Source: Halobacteriales archaeon QS_9_68_42 (GTDB lineage: Archaea > Halobacteriota > Halobacteria > Halobacteriales > Haloarculaceae). Taken from it: a DNA stretch of 10,711 nt. Positions 6,011 through 10,711 of the stretch are shown here, in pieces. The stretch spans positions 1 to 10,711 of the forward strand of contig PXSE01000075.1 in NCBI GenBank assembly GCA_003022905.1. The letters are read 5' to 3'. Numbering within the stretch: the first letter of the stretch is position 1; each line of letters starts with the position of its first letter. The translations under genes were made by a program, and so were the position numbers. Under the pieces are notes generated by a model. The model was not told the DNA's origin, searched no databases, and saw only the letters and a list, made by a program, of their open reading frames with translations.

Positions 6011-6015
6011 TTTTT
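6011..6015 (+). promoter_or_regulatory. TATA-like element of the small membrane protein gene
   Basis: A TTTTT tract 25-29 bases before the ATG at 6040. It indicates that the downstream gene has its own promoter and is not merely the tail of the broken idi frame, although it is in the same frame. Confidence 0.45.
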
Positions 6016-6039
6016 GTTCCGAGGCGTGCGGGCCGAATT

Positions 6040-6291
6040 ATGGAACCTATAGACGCAGAGGAGGCACTCACGTATGCCGTCAGCCGCGAGATAGTCCTGA
6101 TATACCTGGTCATCCTGGTCGGAGGGCTCCTCCAGCTGTTCGGGTCCGGGCTGTTCCTGCCGCGCCTGCTCCCGTTCCAGGTTCAACGGCTGCTCGCGTT
6201 CGTCCTCTCGGTCGTCGGCTTCGTCGCCGCGTTCATCGGCTCTGTCGCGCTGCTGTACAAGCTCGTCGCCGACGGCGTCGCGCGAGCCTGA
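6040..6291 (+). CDS. Small two-helix membrane protein, unknown function
   Basis: Product of 83 residues: a short acidic N-terminus (MEPIDAEEALTYAVSRE), a first hydrophobic helix at about residues 18-39 (IVLIYLVILVGGLLQLFGSGLF), a loop with LPRLLPFQVQR, and a second helix at about 51-74 (LLAFVLSVVGFVAAFIGSVALLY), ending KLVADGVARA. Both termini are probably on the same side of the membrane. The start is set by a TTTTT tract 25-29 bases upstream. The same frame is open further upstream only because idi is frameshifted. It resembles short conserved haloarchaeal membrane proteins of unknown function, but I cannot name a family. No operon partner is evident: idi lies upstream with a separate promoter and a gap of about 200 bases follows. 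Confidence 0.7.
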   Translation: MEPIDAEEALTYAVSREIVLIYLVILVGGLLQLFGSGLFLPRLLPFQVQRLLAFVLSVVGFVAAFIGSVALLYKLVADGVARA

Positions 6292-6496
6292 AGCAACGGG
6301 TCGGCGAATACGGCGACCCGGGAGCACCCGTTCCGGCTTCCTGGGAGGCGAGCTGTCCTGGTCGAACGTAGAGGCAGACGGAGGATTTTCCGCAAATCGT
6401 CCGCTCGCGCTTGCCGACCGAGTTGGACCGCCGGGGACGTGTCCGTCGCTCGGAGAAAAATTTAGGTGGTTGTCCGTAGAAGCAAATATTACACCG
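6292..6496. other. Intergenic gap without recognised gene
   Basis: About 205 bases with no convincing coding frame, tRNA or repeat. Near its right end AAAAATTTA (6456-6464) and AAATATTA (6484-6491) are AT-rich. The first is the more likely TATA region for the small HTH gene at 6497 and would give a leader of roughly ten bases. Confidence 0.4.
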
Positions 6497-6679
6497 ATGT
6501 CTGGAAGGGAGATCCGGACTGCCGTGGCACTGTACCTGAACGGCGACATGAACGAGGCCGAGGCGGCCCGGTGTGCCGGCCTCTCGCGCGCCCAACTTCG
6601 ACAGTACGTACGGACCTGCGGGTCGGTCGTGCCCATCCCCTCGGAGGGGACTGACGTCGAGTGCGCCGACCCGACTTAG
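6497..6679 (+). CDS. Small helix-turn-helix protein
   Basis: Product of 60 residues. The core ALYLNGDMNEAEAARCAGLSRAQLRQYVR (about residues 10-38) reads as a compact helix-turn-helix: helix EAEAARCA, turn GLS, recognition helix RAQLRQYVR. It is followed by TCGSVVPIPSEG and a short acidic tail. Proteins of this size and pattern are common in haloarchaea and may act as DNA-binding regulators or antitoxin-like partners; neither is shown here. The start at 6497 (MSGREIR) is preferred to a TTG at 6470 because the latter lies too close to the AT tract at 6456-6464. The stop overlaps the stop of the convergent remnant by four bases. No obvious toxin or target gene is adjacent. Confidence 0.62.
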   Translation: MSGREIRTAVALYLNGDMNEAEAARCAGLSRAQLRQYVRTCGSVVPIPSEGTDVECADPT

Positions 6680-6922
6680 TCGAGCAGTCTCGGTAGCTCC
6701 GCGACGGTCTCCGCCTCCAGCCACCGGACGGTGTCGAGCATCTTCGTCCGCCACTCGGCGCTGTACCGGTCGCCGACGAGCGCATGAAACTTCTCCTCGA
6801 CGGTGCCCCGGGCGGGCGGCCGGGCTGGCCGATGGACCGCGCCGGCTCGGCCTCGTGGACGGCACCGTCGCGCGTCTCGACGACCACCCAGATGGGCACC
6901 TCGCCGCGCGGTCGCCGGCCGA
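6676..6922 (-). pseudogene. C-terminal remnant resembling MmgE/PrpD family, frameshifted
   Basis: Two minus-strand frames together read like one protein end. Upstream, at about 6900-6820, is IWVVVETRDGAVHEAEPARSIGQP. After a frame change near 6810-6822 follows GTVEEKFHALVGDRYSAEW with a helical tail ending ELPRLLD at the stop 6676-6678. This order (a strand with T-x-D-G, then an EKF-L helix and a final helix ending AEL..LL) resembles the C-terminus of MmgE/PrpD proteins (2-methylcitrate dehydratase-like), which are normally about 450 residues. Everything N-terminal is missing. Upstream the neighbouring intact membrane protein gene ends at 6923, so the two may have been joined by a deletion. 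Family assignment is from memory and moderate; that it is a degraded coding piece is better supported. Confidence 0.5.
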
Positions 6923-7228
6923 TCAGGGCCGCGTGGTCGCCCACACGGCCAGCACACCCAGCACGATGGCCGGCACCATCGGCAGAGCGAGGTAGGTGTC
7001 CCAGAAGGTCAGCCCGAGTGCGGGGCCGACGTAGGGGTACGCGTAGATGATGCCGGGGACGACCACGAGGCAGACGAAGACGGCGACGACGAGCGTCCAC
7101 CCGCGCCAGTCGAACTCCCGGTCGGCCGTCTCAGGGTGCTCGCGGTCCTCGTCGGTCGGTTCCGCCGGGTCGGCGTACTCGTCGTCCTCGTCGAACGCCT
7201 CCGGGTCGTGGGTGTAGCCGTCAGCCAT
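6923..7228 (-). CDS. Small acidic two-helix membrane protein, unknown function
   Basis: Product of 101 residues. The first 40 are very acidic (MADGYTHDPEAFDEDDEYAD and onward). Then come FDWRGWTLVVAVFVCLVVVPGIIYAYP (first helix, about 40-64), a loop with LTFWDTYLALP, and a second helix PMVPAIVLGVLAVWA ending TTRP. Its ATG lies inside the end of the dehydrogenase gene in ATGGCTGA (eight-base overlap), so it is probably translationally coupled to it. This pairing suggests a conserved haloarchaeal unit, but the function is unknown. Its stop is immediately followed by the MmgE/PrpD-like remnant in other frames. The C-terminus looks natural, although a deletion that trimmed it cannot be excluded. 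Confidence 0.72.
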   Translation of the reverse strand: MADGYTHDPEAFDEDDEYADPAEPTDEDREHPETADREFDWRGWTLVVAVFVCLVVVPGIIYAYPYVGPALGLTFWDTYLALPMVPAIVLGVLAVWATTRP

Positions 7229-8294
7229 CGGTCGTTGCCTGCTCGTACGCGTCGGGGTCGTAGCGGTCGTCCGGGACGACGACGACCGACCCGAAGCCCT
7301 CGCGGTTCTCCAGCATCTCGTGGGCGCGGGCCGCCTCGCTCATCGGCAACACCGCCCGGACCCGCGGCTCGAAGGTGCCGTCGAACACCTTTGCCATCAC
7401 GTCGTCCATCTCGCCGGGCGTGCCCATCGTCGACCCGAGGATGTTCAACTGCTTCCAGAACACCGTCGGGATGTTGGTTTCCGGGGCGATACCGGAGGTG
7501 GCCCCGCAGGTGACAACGGTGCCGCCGCGGGCCGCGACCGACAGGGAGTCCTCCCAGGTGGCCTCGCCGACGTGGTCGACCACGACGTCGACACCTCGGC
7601 CGTCCGTTTCCGATTTGATGGCGTCGGCAAAACTCCGCTCGGTGTAGTCGACGGTGTGGTCGGCGCCGCACGCCTCGGCGTAGGTGAGTTTCTCCCCGCT
7701 GGAGGCGGTCGCCCACACCTCACAGCCCTCGTTGGCGGCGATCTGGACGCAAGCGTGGCCGACGCCGCCGGATGCGCCCAGCACGAGCACGCTGTCGGAC
7801 TGTTGTATCTCCGCGCGGGTCATCAACATCCGCCAGGCGGTCTGGAACACGAGTGGCGCGGAGGCGGCGGTCACGAAGTCGATGCCCTCCGGCAAACGGA
7901 GCAGGTTCGTCTCCGGGACGGCGGCGTACTCGCTGTGGACGCCGCGGACGTGCTCGCCCATCATCTCGTAGTCGACGCACAGCGACTGCTCGCCGTGCCG
8001 GCAGAACTCGCAGTTCCCGCAGTAGAGGCCGGGGTCAACAACCACGCGGTCGCCGGGCTCGAAGCGGGTGATGTCGGCGCCAACCTCGCTTACGACGCCC
8101 GCCGCGTCGCTGCCCTGAACGTGCGGCAGCTCCTCGGGGCTGGGCATTCCCTTGCGCGTCCAGACGTCGAGGTGGTTGAGGCCGCCGGCCCGCACCTCAA
8201 TGAGGGCCTCGTCGTCGTCGATTTCGGGGTCCGGGAACCCGCCGTACTCCAGAACGTCCGTCGAGCCGTGTTCCTCGTAGAAAATCGCCTTCAT
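7221..8294 (-). CDS. Zinc-binding medium-chain dehydrogenase/reductase (alcohol dehydrogenase / quinone oxidoreductase-like)
   Basis: A predicted NAD(P)-dependent oxidoreductase of 357 residues; substrate unknown. An N-terminal GroES-like domain (MKAIFYEEHG...) is followed by the Rossmann domain with VLVLGASGGVGHACVQIA (170-187), the dinucleotide loop. Cys92, Cys95, Cys98 and Cys106 (CGNCEFC, then QSLC) form the structural zinc site. The first catalytic zinc ligand of classical alcohol dehydrogenases is not obvious: GGLNHLDVWTRKG (38-50) lacks the usual Cys, while PHVQGSDAAG (57-66) keeps a His in the G-H-E region. This pattern fits the quinone-reductase-like branch. The start at 8294 is supported by GCAAAACAG at 8319-8327 (minus strand CTGTTTTGC), 25-33 bases upstream. 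Operon with the downstream small membrane protein gene (eight-base overlap); divergent from moaB. Confidence 0.88.
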   Translation of the reverse strand: MKAIFYEEHGSTDVLEYGGFPDPEIDDDEALIEVRAGGLNHLDVWTRKGMPSPEELPHVQGSDAAGVVSEVGADITRFEPGDRVVVDPGLYCGNCEFCRHGEQSLCVDYEMMGEHVRGVHSEYAAVPETNLLRLPEGIDFVTAASAPLVFQTAWRMLMTRAEIQQSDSVLVLGASGGVGHACVQIAANEGCEVWATASSGEKLTYAEACGADHTVDYTERSFADAIKSETDGRGVDVVVDHVGEATWEDSLSVAARGGTVVTCGATSGIAPETNIPTVFWKQLNILGSTMGTPGEMDDVMAKVFDGTFEPRVRAVLPMSEAARAHEMLENREGFGSVVVVPDDRYDPDAYEQATTDG

Positions 8295-8318
8295 GACCCG
8301 ATTTTGGGCCGCGGGAGG

Positions 8319-8363
8319 CAAAACAGTAGCGGAGACGGCCCGCACAGCGGCGATGCCCTTTAG
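8319..8363. promoter_or_regulatory. Divergent promoter region between dehydrogenase and moaB genes
   Basis: Two TATA-like elements point apart: CTGTTTTGC on the minus strand (8319-8327) for the ATG at 8294, and CCTTTAG on the plus strand (about 8357-8363) for the ATG at 8389. Each is about 25-33 bases from its start, so both messages should be nearly leaderless. No clear palindrome is seen between them. Confidence 0.42.
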
Positions 8364-8388
8364 CGGGGCGCCGCCAGTAGATGTGAAC

Positions 8389-8946
8389 ATGAGCGACCAT
8401 GATGACGGACACAAGGGTCACGACCACGAGGAGGACCACGACCATCACCACCACGACGTCGCGGAACTCGGCGTCGCGGTCCTGACGGTTTCCTCGAGCC
8501 GGAGCCTCGACGACGACCCTGCCGGCGACGCCATCGCGGACATCGTCGAGGGAGCGGGCCACGGGGTGTCGATGCGGGAACTGGTCCGGGACGAGTACGA
8601 CGGCGTCCAGAACGCCGTCGACCGGTTCGTCGACCGCGACGACACCGACTGCGTGGTATCGACCGGCGGCACCGGCGTCACGCCCGACGACGTGACCGTC
8701 GAGGCCGTCGACCCGCTGTTCGACAAGCGACTGCCCGGGTTCGGCGAACTGTTCCGGACGCTGTCGTACGAGGAAATCGGGACGAAGGTCGTCGGTACCC
8801 GCGCGGTGGCGGGAATCGCCAGCGGCGTACCCGTCTTCTGTCTGCCCGGCAGCGAGAACGCCGCCCGACTGGGTGCCGGCGAGATCATCGTCGAGGAGGC
8901 GCCGCATCTCGCGGGGCTGGCGGGGCGCGAGGAGGAAGCGGAGTAG
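8389..8946 (+). CDS. moaB: Molybdenum cofactor biosynthesis protein MoaB/MogA type, His-rich N-terminus
   Basis: A predicted molybdopterin adenylyltransferase-type protein acting late in molybdenum/tungsten cofactor synthesis. The 185-residue product has the MoCF fold: GVAVLTVSSSRSLDDDPAGDAI (about 28-49), VVSTGGTGVTPDDVTVEAV (89-107; TGGTG is the pterin/nucleotide-binding loop), LPGFGELFRTLSYEEIGTKV (115-134) and PVFCLPGSENAARLG (148-162). Residues 1-23 are an added segment with nine His among Asp, Glu and Gly, ending in four consecutive His; this could bind metal or simply be an acidic halophilic extension. The start at 8389 is taken because CCTTTAG lies 26-32 bases upstream and an in-frame start further up would precede it. 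It is divergent from the dehydrogenase and no other cofactor gene is nearby. Confidence 0.88.
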   Translation: MSDHDDGHKGHDHEEDHDHHHHDVAELGVAVLTVSSSRSLDDDPAGDAIADIVEGAGHGVSMRELVRDEYDGVQNAVDRFVDRDDTDCVVSTGGTGVTPDDVTVEAVDPLFDKRLPGFGELFRTLSYEEIGTKVVGTRAVAGIASGVPVFCLPGSENAARLGAGEIIVEEAPHLAGLAGREEEAE

Positions 8947-8986
8947 GCGAAACGAAGCGGAGGCCGAGCCCTCACCCGTCGGAGGG

Positions 8987-8996
8987 CTTATTCATT
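8987..8996 (+). promoter_or_regulatory. TATA-like element of the antitoxin gene
   Basis: CTTATTCATT lies 20-29 bases before the ATG at 9016 in an otherwise GC-rich gap. It implies a short or absent leader and abuts the palindrome at 8996-9014. Confidence 0.48.
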
Positions 8997-9014
8997 TCCC
9001 ACCTGAAGTGGGAA
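8996..9014. promoter_or_regulatory. Inverted-repeat operator candidate of the toxin-antitoxin operon
   Basis: TTCCCAC and GTGGGAA form a perfect 7+7 inverted repeat with a five-base spacer (CTGAA). It fills the space between the TATA-like element and the ATG at 9016, covering the expected transcription start. AbrB/MazE-type antitoxins usually repress their own operons by binding such palindromes, so an autoregulatory operator is likely but inferred. Confidence 0.6.
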
Positions 9015-9015
9015 C

Positions 9016-9294
9016 ATGCCCAAGGTGGACTCGAAGGGACGACTCGTCCTCCCCCAGTCGGTCAGGGAGCAACTCGAAATAACTCCGGGAACCGAGGTGA
9101 CAGTCCGCGAGGAGGACGGCAGGGTCATCGTCGAGCCCGCCGAGGACCCCGACGCGGTCATCGAACAAATGGAGCGGCTCATAGAAGAAACGGCGGCAGA
9201 CGGCGAGACGAGATCGCTCGGCGACGCCGCCCCTGTCGCAGAAAAGCACAGGGAGGCCGTGCGTCGTGGTGCGGAGGACGCTTCGGATGAGTGA
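9016..9294 (+). CDS. AbrB/SpoVT-type antitoxin (VapB-like)
   Basis: Product of 92 residues. The N-terminal swapped-hairpin domain is typical: MPKVDSKGRLVLPQSVRE (1-18, the K-GR--LP--VR signature), LEITPGTEVTVREEDGRVIVEP (about 20-41). A helical acidic tail (about 42-92) is likely to wrap around and neutralise the toxin. It overlaps the downstream PIN-domain gene by eight bases in ATGAGTGA, the usual translational coupling of antitoxin and toxin. The palindrome at 8996-9014 between promoter and start supports autorepression. The antitoxin frame is intact although its toxin gene is interrupted, so it may now be an orphan or act on other loci. Confidence 0.87.
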   Translation: MPKVDSKGRLVLPQSVREQLEITPGTEVTVREEDGRVIVEPAEDPDAVIEQMERLIEETAADGETRSLGDAAPVAEKHREAVRRGAEDASDE

Positions 9295-9459
9295 GGGGCC
9301 GTACCTGTTCGATGTCGGGGTCATCGCACTCGCACACACCGATGCCCCGGTCCGTGGCGCCGCGCTCTCGTACGTCAGGCGGGCGATAGCGGGCAAAATC
9401 GAGGCGGTCGTTCCCTATCCCGCCCTGATCGGCGCACACACCGTCCTCACAGCGGTAAC

Positions 9460-9504
9460 AGCGCGGAAGCCCACCCCTTTAGGGGTAGGAGGAAGCGCGG
9501 AAGC
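9460..9504 (+). repeat. 11-base direct repeat around the left hairpin
   Basis: AGCGCGGAAGC occurs at 9460-9470 and again at 9494-9504, bracketing the left TTTA-loop hairpin. It may reflect a duplicated binding site or an internal rearrangement of the element end. Confidence 0.65.
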
Positions 9505-9535
9505 TTGATGTGACTCCGAATCGAACGCAAAGATA

Positions 9536-9684
9536 CGTCCCACAGGCCCAGAAGTGGTCGGTGGGACGGGCTGTCCGTCAGCCAGCCCCGGAGTCAGGGG
9601 ACGCTGATTGAGTCCCTCCGACTCCTGACGCGGAAGCCACCTGAGAAAGCCCCGTGTTAGAAAGCACAGCGGCGTGGGGCTTTC
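9536..9684 (+). other. Chain of inverted repeats inside the insertion (structured RNA candidate)
   Basis: Three stems follow one another: CGTCCCAC (9536-9543) with GTGGGACG (9561-9568); GGAGTC and GGGAC (9590-9602) with GTCCC and GACTCC (9612-9625); GAAAGCCCC (9645-9653) with GGGGCTTTC (9676-9684). With the right-end hairpin at 9722-9743 they would form a compact RNA whose 3' end is the element tip. That is the arrangement of TnpB-associated omega RNAs, where the flanking host sequence becomes the guide. No transcript evidence is available, so this stays a hypothesis. Confidence 0.42.
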
Positions 9685-9721
9685 GGGCCGGGAGCGCGAC
9701 ACTCGGGAGTCCCACTGACAA

Positions 9722-9743
9722 GCCCACGAGTTTACTCGTGGGC
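9722..9743 (+). repeat. Right-end hairpin of the insertion
   Basis: GCCCACGAG, loop TTTA, CTCGTGGGC: a perfect nine-base stem seven bases from the right boundary. It shares its AGCCCAC start and TTTA loop with the left hairpin, whose stem has one mismatch. Confidence 0.85.
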
Positions 9744-10044
9744 AGCTGACGACCTACTACGGGCGGTCGAACGCCGACGCCTCGCGGCTACTTAAGAACT
9801 TCACCGACGCGAGACGCGTCAACTGGTGCGACCGACTGTCGGAGGCGGCCGTCCGCGGCGGCTTCGAGCGTGCCGGTGCCGCGAACGTCGACGGGTGGGA
9901 CGGCTACTACGCCGAGGTGGCGAGCGCGGAGGGCGTGAACACGGTGGTGACTCTCGACGATGACTTCGAGCGATTCGAGGAGTTCGCCACCGAAATCCTG
10001 CTCTCGCCGGCGGAGTTCGAAGAACTGAACGCTTATCTCGAGGG

Positions 10045-10359
10045 TTAAGGCAACGGACAGAGGCTCGCGGTCAACAGCGCCCGCTCGTCGCTCTCGTTTC
10101 TGGCGCCGTGCTCGACGCCGCGGGCGTTGTGGACGACGGCGGGCGCCGAGACGGTCTCCTCATTGCCGTCCTGTGTCACGACGAGTTCGCCCTCCAGCAG
10201 GTGGAAGACGTTGGTCGAGTCGTCGTGGACGTGGGGGTCGAAGGCGCCGCCGGGACCGAGCGCGAACAGCTTCACCAGCACATCGTCGTGGACCACGAGC
10301 TCGGCGGTTTCGACCTCGCCGGCCGCGGGCTCCACGTCGGGAAGTTCGTTGAGCGTCAT
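10045..10359 (-). CDS. Small cupin-domain protein
   Basis: Product of 104 residues, a single conserved beta-barrel cupin. Motif 1 is seen in GGAFDPHVHDDSTNVFHLLEGELVV (about 37-61: HVH, then a Glu in the E-G-E turn); motif 2 in APAVVHNARGVEHGARNES (about 71-89, with His). These His and Glu residues would bind one metal ion. Small cupins act as isomerases, dioxygenases or sugar/metabolite-binding proteins; the function here cannot be specified. The start at 10359 (MTLNELPD) is chosen because the cupin fold begins there and the longer upstream frame overlaps rps8e and lacks similarity. Its stop (10045-10047) overlaps the stop of the convergent toxin gene within TTAA. Confidence 0.8.
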   Translation of the reverse strand: MTLNELPDVEPAAGEVETAELVVHDDVLVKLFALGPGGAFDPHVHDDSTNVFHLLEGELVVTQDGNEETVSAPAVVHNARGVEHGARNESDERALLTASLCPLP

Positions 10360-10456
10360 GCCCGGAGGTGGGCGGGCCAGACCCAAAGAACCCCCTGCCG
10401 CGGGCGTGGCGAGCGGAACCACGGAGTTCAAGTGCGCGGCCGGGCACCTCTGTGGT

Positions 10457-10711
10457 ATGAACCACGCTCGATCCGAGAAGAAGCGGACCGGCGGGCGACG
10501 GCGCAACGTGCGGAAAAAGCAGAAACACGAGCAGGGGTCGGCGCCAACCGAGACCACCGTCGGCGAGGAGAAGCTGAAGATCGCCGAGACCCGCGGCGGC
10601 AACACGAAGGTCCGGGCGGTCGCCCGCAGCGTCGCCAGCGTCGCCACCGACGACGGCGTCGAACGCGCCGACATCGAGGACGTCGTCGAGAACCCCTCGG
10701 ACCCCAACTAC
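10457..10711 (+). CDS. rps8e: 30S ribosomal protein S8e, N-terminal part (3' end outside window)
   Basis: A component of the archaeal small ribosomal subunit. The frame runs from the ATG at 10457 to the window edge (85 codons) and is cut off. Matching the S8e family are the basic N-terminus ARSEKKRTGGRRRNVRKKQK, the KHEQGSAPTETTVGEEKLK segment (the G--PTET-VGE signature), TRGGNTKVRAV, and the haloarchaeal-like VERADIEDVVENPSDPNY. Full S8e proteins of haloarchaea have about 120-125 residues, so roughly 40 are missing. The extreme N-terminus (MNHARS) is one residue shorter than the usual M-x-x-Q-G-R-S form, lacking its Gly. TTCAAG about 26-31 bases upstream may be a weak TATA element. Confidence 0.87.
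   Translation, partial: MNHARSEKKRTGGRRRNVRKKQKHEQGSAPTETTVGEEKLKIAETRGGNTKVRAVARSVASVATDDGVERADIEDVVENPSDPNY

Larger units (their letters stand above)
9451..9750 (+). mobile_element. 300-base non-autonomous insertion, IS200/IS605-like ends
   Basis: Boundaries follow from the interrupted toxin frame: CTCAC just left, GACC just right, and excision restores the gene. There is no target duplication and no outer terminal inverted repeat. Instead each end has a subterminal hairpin: AGCCCACCCC-TTTA-GGGGTAGG on the left (about 9469-9489) and GCCCACGAG-TTTA-CTCGTGGGC on the right (9722-9743), the latter followed by AGCTGAC at the right tip. Hairpin ends, absence of duplication and insertion after a short tetra/pentanucleotide are family traits of IS200/IS605 elements. 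No transposase (TnpA) or TnpB frame is present, so mobility would need proteins in trans. The interior contains three more inverted repeats. Family placement is inference; the insertion itself is well supported. Confidence 0.78.
9287..10048 (+). pseudogene. PIN-domain toxin gene (VapC-like) split by a 300-base insertion
   Basis: PIN-domain toxins are metal-dependent ribonucleases. The first part (9287-9450) encodes MSEGPYLFDVGVIALAHTDA (Asp9 is the likely first catalytic acid), then LSYVRRAIAGKIEAVVPYPALIGAHTVLT. At 9450/9451 the sequence leaves the family and a stop follows at 9506-9508, giving a 73-residue truncated product. The second part resumes at 9751 as TTYYGRSNADASRLLKNF and contains NVDGWDGYYAEVASAEG, VVTLDDDFERF (the C-terminal acidic cluster) and a stop at 10046-10048. 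Removing 9451-9750 joins GTC CTC AC with G ACC TAC in frame (V-L-T-T-Y) and yields 153 residues, normal for the family. The right half has no usable start after the stop at 9716-9718. The toxin is therefore inactive in this genome, while the overlapping antitoxin remains. Confidence 0.87.

Noticed and set aside
6004..6291. Idi fused to the small membrane protein as one bifunctional protein
   Set aside because: The open frame exists only because of the idi frameshift. The membrane protein has its own TATA-like tract and ATG, and the true idi end is read in another frame.
9415..9702. Minus-strand 95-codon frame within the 300-base insertion, and a possible TnpB tail on the plus strand
   Set aside because: Neither shows zinc-finger CxxC motifs or RuvC-type residues. 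Plus-strand fragments need several frame changes. I kept the insert as non-coding.
9469..9743. Two similar hairpins as a minimal CRISPR array
   Set aside because: Only two copies with different stem sequences, about 250 bases apart, and no regular spacers; they mark element ends instead.

Overview
The window looks like chromosomal DNA of a haloarchaeon (class Halobacteria). Supporting signs are high GC with C/G third codon positions, acidic proteins rich in Asp and Glu, AT-rich TATA-like tracts about 25-30 bases before start codons with almost no leader, a type I isopentenyl-diphosphate isomerase beside mevalonate-pathway genes, and an archaeal ribosomal protein S8e. Genus cannot be determined.

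Layout, left to right. (1) The 3' part of HMG-CoA synthase, cut by the window edge. (2) An AT-rich islet (about 769-1344) bounded by imperfect 30-base inverted repeats and carrying one gene, for an unknown membrane-anchored protein. (3) A GNAT acetyltransferase. (4) carA, the glutaminase subunit of carbamoyl-phosphate synthase, broken by an internal deletion plus frame change; it is divergent from an Lrp/AsnC regulator, with a perfect 7+7 palindrome between them. (5) A PHP-domain phosphoesterase divergent from a YegS/diacylglycerol-kinase-like lipid kinase. (6) idi (type I), also broken by an internal deletion plus frame change. (7) A small two-helix membrane protein and a small helix-turn-helix protein. 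(8) A frameshifted C-terminal remnant that resembles MmgE/PrpD. (9) A two-gene operon of a zinc-type medium-chain dehydrogenase and a small membrane protein. (10) A MoaB/MogA-type molybdenum cofactor protein with a His-rich N-terminus. (11) An AbrB-type antitoxin gene overlapping a PIN-domain toxin gene that is split by a 300-bp insertion. (12) A small cupin and the 5' part of rps8e.

The strongest discovery candidates are the two transposase-less elements. The 300-bp insert (9451-9750) has near-base-exact boundaries: removing it restores an in-frame PIN protein of 153 residues. It leaves no target duplication, has AGCCCAC...TTTA...GGG hairpins near both ends and contains several further inverted repeats. 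This suggests a non-autonomous IS200/IS605-type element that might keep an omega-RNA-like transcript. The islet at 769-1344 looks like a second, unrelated kind of element, with terminal inverted repeats and a passenger gene but no transposase.

Two core-metabolism genes (carA, idi) carry the same kind of lesion: a missing stretch of roughly 85-110 bases with loss of frame. Whether this is real gene decay, strain polymorphism or an assembly fault cannot be decided from the sequence. Isoprenoid synthesis (HMG-CoA synthase, Idi, perhaps the lipid kinase) is a shared theme, but the genes do not form one operon.
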